Shown here: positions 60,529 through 64,000 of the stretch, one piece after another
How positions within the stretch are numbered: the stretch's first letter is position 1
Layout: each line of letters opens with the position of its first letter
Origin: Salisediminibacterium beveridgei
Lineage (GTDB): Bacteria > Bacillota > Bacilli > Bacillales > Salisediminibacteriaceae
Direction of reading: 5' to 3'
Assembly: GCF_001721685.1 (NCBI RefSeq)
Contig: NZ_CP012502.1
Span: 496,001 to 560,000, forward strand
DNA: 64,000 nt
Notes under the pieces: generated by a model
Databases searched by the model: none
Seen by the model: the letters and a program-made list of their open reading frames with translations, nothing else
Told to the model about the DNA's origin: nothing
Position numbers and translations under genes: made by a program

Positions 60529-62418
60529 TTATTGAAGTTTCCACATGTCGTTTGTAAAGGCGACCGGGTCTTCGATTGGCAGGCCTTCAATTAACAGGGC
60601 CTGATTGTACAGGAGGTTCGTGTACAATTGAATCTGTTCCTGGTTTTCATCGGCATGAGCCTGCTTCAACTTGTCGAATACCTGGTGATTGGCGTTGATT
60701 TCAAGGACTTTATCGGCCTGGACACCTTGATTTTCGGGCATCTGTGCCAGGACTTTCTCCATTTCAATGGAGATCTCCCCTTCGGCAGTCAGGCAGACTG
60801 GGTGGGATTTGAGTCGCTTGGAAGTGCGGACATCTTTGACCTTGTCACCAAGGAGTTCCTTCATTTCCTTGAATAACGCCTCATGATCCTTCTGTTCCTC
60901 TTCAGAAGTGTCATCCTTGTCCTCGTCTTCAAGTCCGAGATCCCCGCTTGATACGCTGCGGAATTCTTTCTCATCATAGTTCATCATCATCTTGATGGCG
61001 AACTCGTCCACATCCTCGGTGAAGTAGAGGATTTCATAGCCTTGATCGAGTACCCGCTCGGTTTGTGGCAACTTCTCGATGCGGCTGATGCTGTCACCGG
61101 TAGCGTAATAGATATAAGGCTGCTCCTCCGGCATTCTCTCCACATATTCTTTCAGCGTGACAAGATCTTTATCTTTTGAAGAATGGAACATCAAGAGGTC
61201 CTGAAGATCTGCTTTATTCTGTCCGAAATCACTGTATACCCCGTATTTCAATGGACGGCCAAAAGCTTCAAAAAACTTGACGTATTTCTCGCGATCGTCT
61301 TTCAGGAGGGTTTTCAATTCATTTTTGATTTTATTTTTAATGTTTTTGGCAATCGCCTTCAGCTGACGGTCCTGCTGGAGAATTTCCCGGGAAATATTCA
61401 GCGACAGATCCTCTGAATCCACCATCCCTTTTACGAAACTGAAGTAGTCCGGAATGAGTTCAGGAGCATTTTCCATAACGAGAACGCCGCTGGAATAAAG
61501 CTCAAGGCCTTTTTCAAATTCCTTGGAATAATAGTCAAACGGGACGGATTCCGGAATATAGAGAATGGAATGGTACCGGATCGTACCGTCCACCTGCAGA
61601 TGCATGTGTTTGAGCGGCTTGTCAAAGCCGTAGCGCTTCTCCTGGTAGAAGTTTTCATAGTCTTCGTCCGTCAGTTCATCTTTGTTTTTACGCCAGATCG
61701 GCACCATACTGTTCACCGTCTGTTCTTCAACAACTTCGACGGTTTCGCCTTCTTCGCCGTCATCTTTTGGCTCCTGCTTTGTTACGTCGAGCTTGATTGG
61801 GTAACGGATGAAGTCAGAATATTTCTTGATGATTGTGCGAAGACGATGTTCACTCAAGAACTCGTCAAAGCTGTCATCTTCGTCTGCTGCTTCTTTCAGC
61901 TTCAGGGTAATGCGTGTCCCCGGCTGCTTCTTTTTATCGGATTCTTCAATGGTGTAGCCGTCGATGCCGTCCGAGGTCCAGCGGTATGCCTGATCAGACC
62001 CGTGAGCAAGTGTTTCCACAACGACTTCTTTTGCAACCATAAACGACGAATAAAAACCGACCCCGAATTGACCGATGATGTCATGGCCGTCTTCGATTTC
62101 GTTGTCCTTTTTGAAGGCAAGGGAGCCACTTTCAGCAATTGTTCCGAGGTTTGTCTCCATTTCTTCTTTCGTCATCCCGATCCCTGTATCTTTCACTTCG
62201 ATGGTACGGGCTTCTTTATCGAACGAAACTTTAATGAAGAAATCATCTGCATTGAATTCAATCGCGTCGTCTGTCAGAGCTTTGTAGTACATCTTATCAA
62301 TGGCGTCACTGGCGTTTGAAATCAGTTCCCGGAGAAAAATCTCCCGTTGTGAATAGATGGAGTTGACCATCATTTCCAATAGCCGGCGGGATTCCGCCTT
62401 AAATTCTTTCTTTTCCAC
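60529..62418 (-). CDS. htpG: Molecular chaperone HtpG (Hsp90)
   Basis: A 629-residue Hsp90. The N-terminal ATPase has [26 protein letters not shown] and [14 protein letters not shown]. The middle domain has [17 protein letters not shown] with the catalytic Arg, and the C-terminal dimerisation domain is present. The start is GTG 62418, nine bases after AAGGAG. A strong sigma-A promoter and a perfect CIRCE element lie just upstream. This predicts HrcA control, unlike B. subtilis, where htpG is outside the HrcA regulon. Confidence 0.96.
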   Translation of the reverse strand: MEKKEFKAESRRLLEMMVNSIYSQREIFLRELISNASDAIDKMYYKALTDDAIEFNADDFFIKVSFDKEARTIEVKDTGIGMTKEEMETNLGTIAESGSLAFKKDNEIEDGHDIIGQFGVGFYSSFMVAKEVVVETLAHGSDQAYRWTSDGIDGYTIEESDKKKQPGTRITLKLKEAADEDDSFDEFLSEHRLRTIIKKYSDFIRYPIKLDVTKQEPKDDGEEGETVEVVEEQTVNSMVPIWRKNKDELTDEDYENFYQEKRYGFDKPLKHMHLQVDGTIRYHSILYIPESVPFDYYSKEFEKGLELYSSGVLVMENAPELIPDYFSFVKGMVDSEDLSLNISREILQQDRQLKAIAKNIKNKIKNELKTLLKDDREKYVKFFEAFGRPLKYGVYSDFGQNKADLQDLLMFHSSKDKDLVTLKEYVERMPEEQPYIYYATGDSISRIEKLPQTERVLDQGYEILYFTEDVDEFAIKMMMNYDEKEFRSVSSGDLGLEDEDKDDTSEEEQKDHEALFKEMKELLGDKVKDVRTSKRLKSHPVCLTAEGEISIEMEKVLAQMPENQGVQADKVLEINANHQVFDKLKQAHADENQEQIQLYTNLLYNQALLIEGLPIEDPVAFTNDMWKLQ

Positions 62419-62455
62419 GAATCATCACTCCTTGGCATAGTATCTTGGCATGAAA

Positions 62456-62482
62456 TTAGCACTCGTTAGCGACGAGTGCTAA
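62456..62482 (-). promoter_or_regulatory. CIRCE element (HrcA operator) upstream of htpG
   Basis: TTAGCACTC (62456-62464), nine bases, then GAGTGCTAA (62474-62482): a perfect 9-9-9 CIRCE. It sits at the predicted transcription start of htpG, the standard position for HrcA repression. Confidence 0.95.
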
Positions 62483-62494
62483 TACCCAATTCAT

Positions 62495-62522
62495 ATTGTA
62501 CGGATTTTTGGATTGATGTCAA
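62495..62522 (-). promoter_or_regulatory. Sigma-A promoter of htpG
   Basis: On the minus strand a perfect TTGACA (62522-62517) is followed after 16 bases by TACAAT (62500-62495). The start point would fall at the edge of the CIRCE element. Confidence 0.8.
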
Positions 62523-62535
62523 TGGTTTCGGCAGT

Positions 62536-63567
62536 TCATTCCTGATCAGATTCGTATTCGAAAGGGATATCGTCTTCTGAATCGATCAGTTTTCCGATAA
62601 ATTCATCCGAAAAAGTCACATCAGAATCCCCGTTGATTTCCAGGCGATCGGCAATGATGCTCCCTTCAAAATCAGAATTTGCAATCGTCACCTGGCCGTC
62701 AGGAGCAAAGATAAAGCCGTTCACCGTTGCATCAGTAATTGTTACATCTTCTTTCGTCACGATCACGACGTCAGGATAAGCATTATTTGACATCTGAACC
62801 GATCCATTCGTGTAAACGAAAGATGTCTGATCCGGGTCATTGTCTGCTTCGTCATCATAGTTGCGGTGTGCATACCAGATAGGCAGCCTGTAGTCGAATG
62901 AGCTGAGTTGCATGTCATCATCAGCGATATATCGTTCACCTTCGGGTTCGAAGTCGTACTCATCAGGTTCTAATTCATTAACGACAATAAAGACATCCCG
63001 CAATACATCGAATTCCCCGGGTTCATCGTCATCCTCAATCTGGTAGTCCTCATAATCACCGAGCCTGGAAACCATCGTATCCACTTCAAAGGTCAAACCG
63101 TTTTCGTCTTTCAAAATGAAGTTGACATACAACCGATTCGCAGCAGGCGTACTGAAAGTAATGGAATTATTGTTATTTAAACTGCCATTGTCGAATTCAA
63201 GATGGTTTTCTTCATCGTCTTCAGGCGTTTTTTGATAGATCAGGAGTTTTTCGAATGTGAAACCGTCATCAGCCACTTCGGACATTACTTCAGGGGCTGC
63301 ATCGGGATCGTTATCGAGTAAAAGCTGGAGGTTATCCGCATCAAATGCAAGAACGAAATCATTTGTTGGATCCGAATATTCTGTTCGGATGTCGGAAAGA
63401 ATGATATTCGCTTCCTGTCTGAGACCTGCGTGATTGCCCGTCACATCAGCCTGTGTGAATGTTGAAAGGAGTAGCGAGGTAATAAGACCGATGACCATTG
63501 TGCCAATAACTAACGCTGCGAGCAACTCAATTAATGTAATTCCCGATTGATTTCGAACATTTTTCAT
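62536..63567 (-). CDS. Type IV pilin-like protein with a large acidic C-terminal domain
   Basis: A 343-residue protein with a class III prepilin signal: SG|ITLIELLAALVIGTMVIGLI, cleaved after Gly 9, with the conserved Glu at +5. The rest is very rich in Asp and Glu. The last 90 residues (VVIVTKEDVTITDATVNGFIFAPDGQVTI...) contain short repeated strands like a right-handed beta-helix. It is probably a minor pilin or pseudopilin. The Gram-positive competence pseudopilins (ComG) are much shorter. ATG 63567 follows GGAGG. It is divergent from another prepilin gene. Confidence 0.83.
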   Translation of the reverse strand: MKNVRNQSGITLIELLAALVIGTMVIGLITSLLLSTFTQADVTGNHAGLRQEANIILSDIRTEYSDPTNDFVLAFDADNLQLLLDNDPDAAPEVMSEVADDGFTFEKLLIYQKTPEDDEENHLEFDNGSLNNNNSITFSTPAANRLYVNFILKDENGLTFEVDTMVSRLGDYEDYQIEDDDEPGEFDVLRDVFIVVNELEPDEYDFEPEGERYIADDDMQLSSFDYRLPIWYAHRNYDDEADNDPDQTSFVYTNGSVQMSNNAYPDVVIVTKEDVTITDATVNGFIFAPDGQVTIANSDFEGSIIADRLEINGDSDVTFSDEFIGKLIDSEDDIPFEYESDQE

Positions 63568-63590
63568 AGCAATTCCCTCCCTTTATACAT

Positions 63591-63596
63591 TATAAT
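63591..63596. promoter_or_regulatory. Shared -10 region between divergent prepilin genes
   Basis: TATAAT reads on the plus strand, and CTATTATAATG contains TATAAT on the minus strand, within the 56-base gap between the two starts. The promoters may overlap, so expression of the two genes could compete or be coordinated. No good -35 was found. Confidence 0.35.
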
Positions 63597-63623
63597 AGAA
63601 AATGAGGAAAGAAGGTGAGAACA

Positions 63624-64000
63624 ATGCAAAATTTTCAGGAAAAAGGGTTCACTTTATTGGAATTGCTTGCTTCTATCGTCTTAATCGGTGTTATTTTCAC
63701 TTCTTTGTTTCACTTTTTAGGCCAGAATATCTTCATGTCTGCAAGTGTGGAAGACCAATATGTGACTGCACAGCTTGCAGAAAGGGAAATGGAAGAGATC
63801 AAACTGGAAGAGGAGCTTGATGTTCCAAATTTAGCAGGAGAAAAGACAACCTACGAGTATGACTTAATTAATAATAATAAAATCTATAAGGTCACCGCAG
63901 AAATTTATGCTGAAGATTCGGATGAAGCTGCCGCTGGGCTGTTCAGACTGAGAGTCACTGTTGCAGAAGAAGAATCAGACAGGTCGTCAGTGGCGTACGG
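63624..64000 (+). CDS. Type IV prepilin-like protein (partial, cut by window edge)
   Basis: The first 125 codons of a second pilin-like protein. Its signal is EKG|FTLLELLASIVLIGVIFTSLF, cleaved after Gly 8, with Glu at +5. A helical stretch, AQLAEREMEEIKLEEEL, follows, as expected for a pilin stalk, then an acidic domain. ATG 63624 lies seven bases after GAAGGTGAG. It is probably part of a pilus/pseudopilus operon continuing beyond the window. Confidence 0.82.
   Translation, partial: MQNFQEKGFTLLELLASIVLIGVIFTSLFHFLGQNIFMSASVEDQYVTAQLAEREMEEIKLEEELDVPNLAGEKTTYEYDLINNNKIYKVTAEIYAEDSDEAAAGLFRLRVTVAEEESDRSSVAY

Noticed and set aside
60326..60535. A short plus-strand frame after the TauE-type gene
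   Set aside because: It spans the terminator hairpin at 60402-60436 and has no ribosome-binding site.

Overview
This is a bacterial chromosome segment from a Gram-positive member of the Bacillaceae. The Bacillus-type markers are a ComK homologue, YcgR/YcgQ, YajQ, a Bacillus-type FdhD, a perfect CIRCE element, CcpA (cre) and CcpN-type operators, and strong AGGAGG ribosome-binding sites. Lipoproteins, pilins and extracytoplasmic loops are unusually rich in Asp and Glu, which fits a salt-tolerant or haloalkaliphilic relative (something like Salisediminibacterium; this is a guess). About 60 genes are supported. I saw no rRNA, tRNA or CRISPR array.

Layout. (1) 1-6645, minus strand: a peptide ABC transporter operon (binding protein, two permeases, two ATPases) ending in isoaspartyl dipeptidase; one permease carries a large Ig-like insertion. 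(2) 6983-9904, minus: the YcgR/YcgQ pair and an orphan LuxR-type regulator. (3) About 10150-12045: a solitary IS200/IS605-type tnpB element with a structured, omegaRNA-like 3' region. (4) 12138-15607, minus: pyruvate phosphate dikinase and its regulatory kinase/phosphorylase behind a double CcpN-like operator; divergently, a cre-controlled acetamidase/formamidase. (5) 16990-36676, plus: about 20 kb apparently devoted to tricarboxylic acids. It holds a YeiH-type exporter, an aconitase, LysR and GntR regulators, two MmgE/PrpD proteins, PrpF, a complete TctCBA transporter, a threonine-synthase-like PLP enzyme, an SLC13 carrier, an unassigned TIM-barrel-like protein, a TcuA-like flavoprotein, a carboxymuconolactone-decarboxylase-like protein and a succinate-semialdehyde-type dehydrogenase. 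(6) 36926-44382: glutathione peroxidase, GapN, lactate permease, a small Rossmann-fold dehydrogenase, and a two-component system with a 7TMR-DISM kinase. (7) 44604-51314: a protein with an internal repeat, a GH3 beta-glucosidase broken at its domain junction, a BASS transporter, a short ComK, FdhD and a CE7 esterase. (8) 51610-56933: DinB-like protein, sugar isomerase-like protein, ManA, the 5-oxoprolinase genes pxpBAC and a VanZ-like protein. (9) 57019-64000: YajQ, a GNAT protein, an S-layer-homology remnant, small membrane proteins, a TauE permease, htpG under CIRCE, and two divergent prepilin genes at the right edge.

How the parts work together. The most coherent unit is region 5. TctABC would import a tricarboxylate. 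A TcuA-like enzyme would oxidise tricarballylate to cis-aconitate, PrpF would isomerise aconitates, and aconitase would feed the TCA cycle. The paired PrpD proteins, PLP enzyme, TIM-barrel protein, decarboxylase-like protein and aldehyde dehydrogenase suggest a further branch that I cannot assign. Regions 4 and 6 (PPDK under CcpN-like sites, GapN, lactate permease) point to growth on organic acids with regulated gluconeogenesis. Region 1 plus pxpBAC point to scavenging of peptides and damaged amino acids (isoaspartyl peptides, 5-oxoproline).
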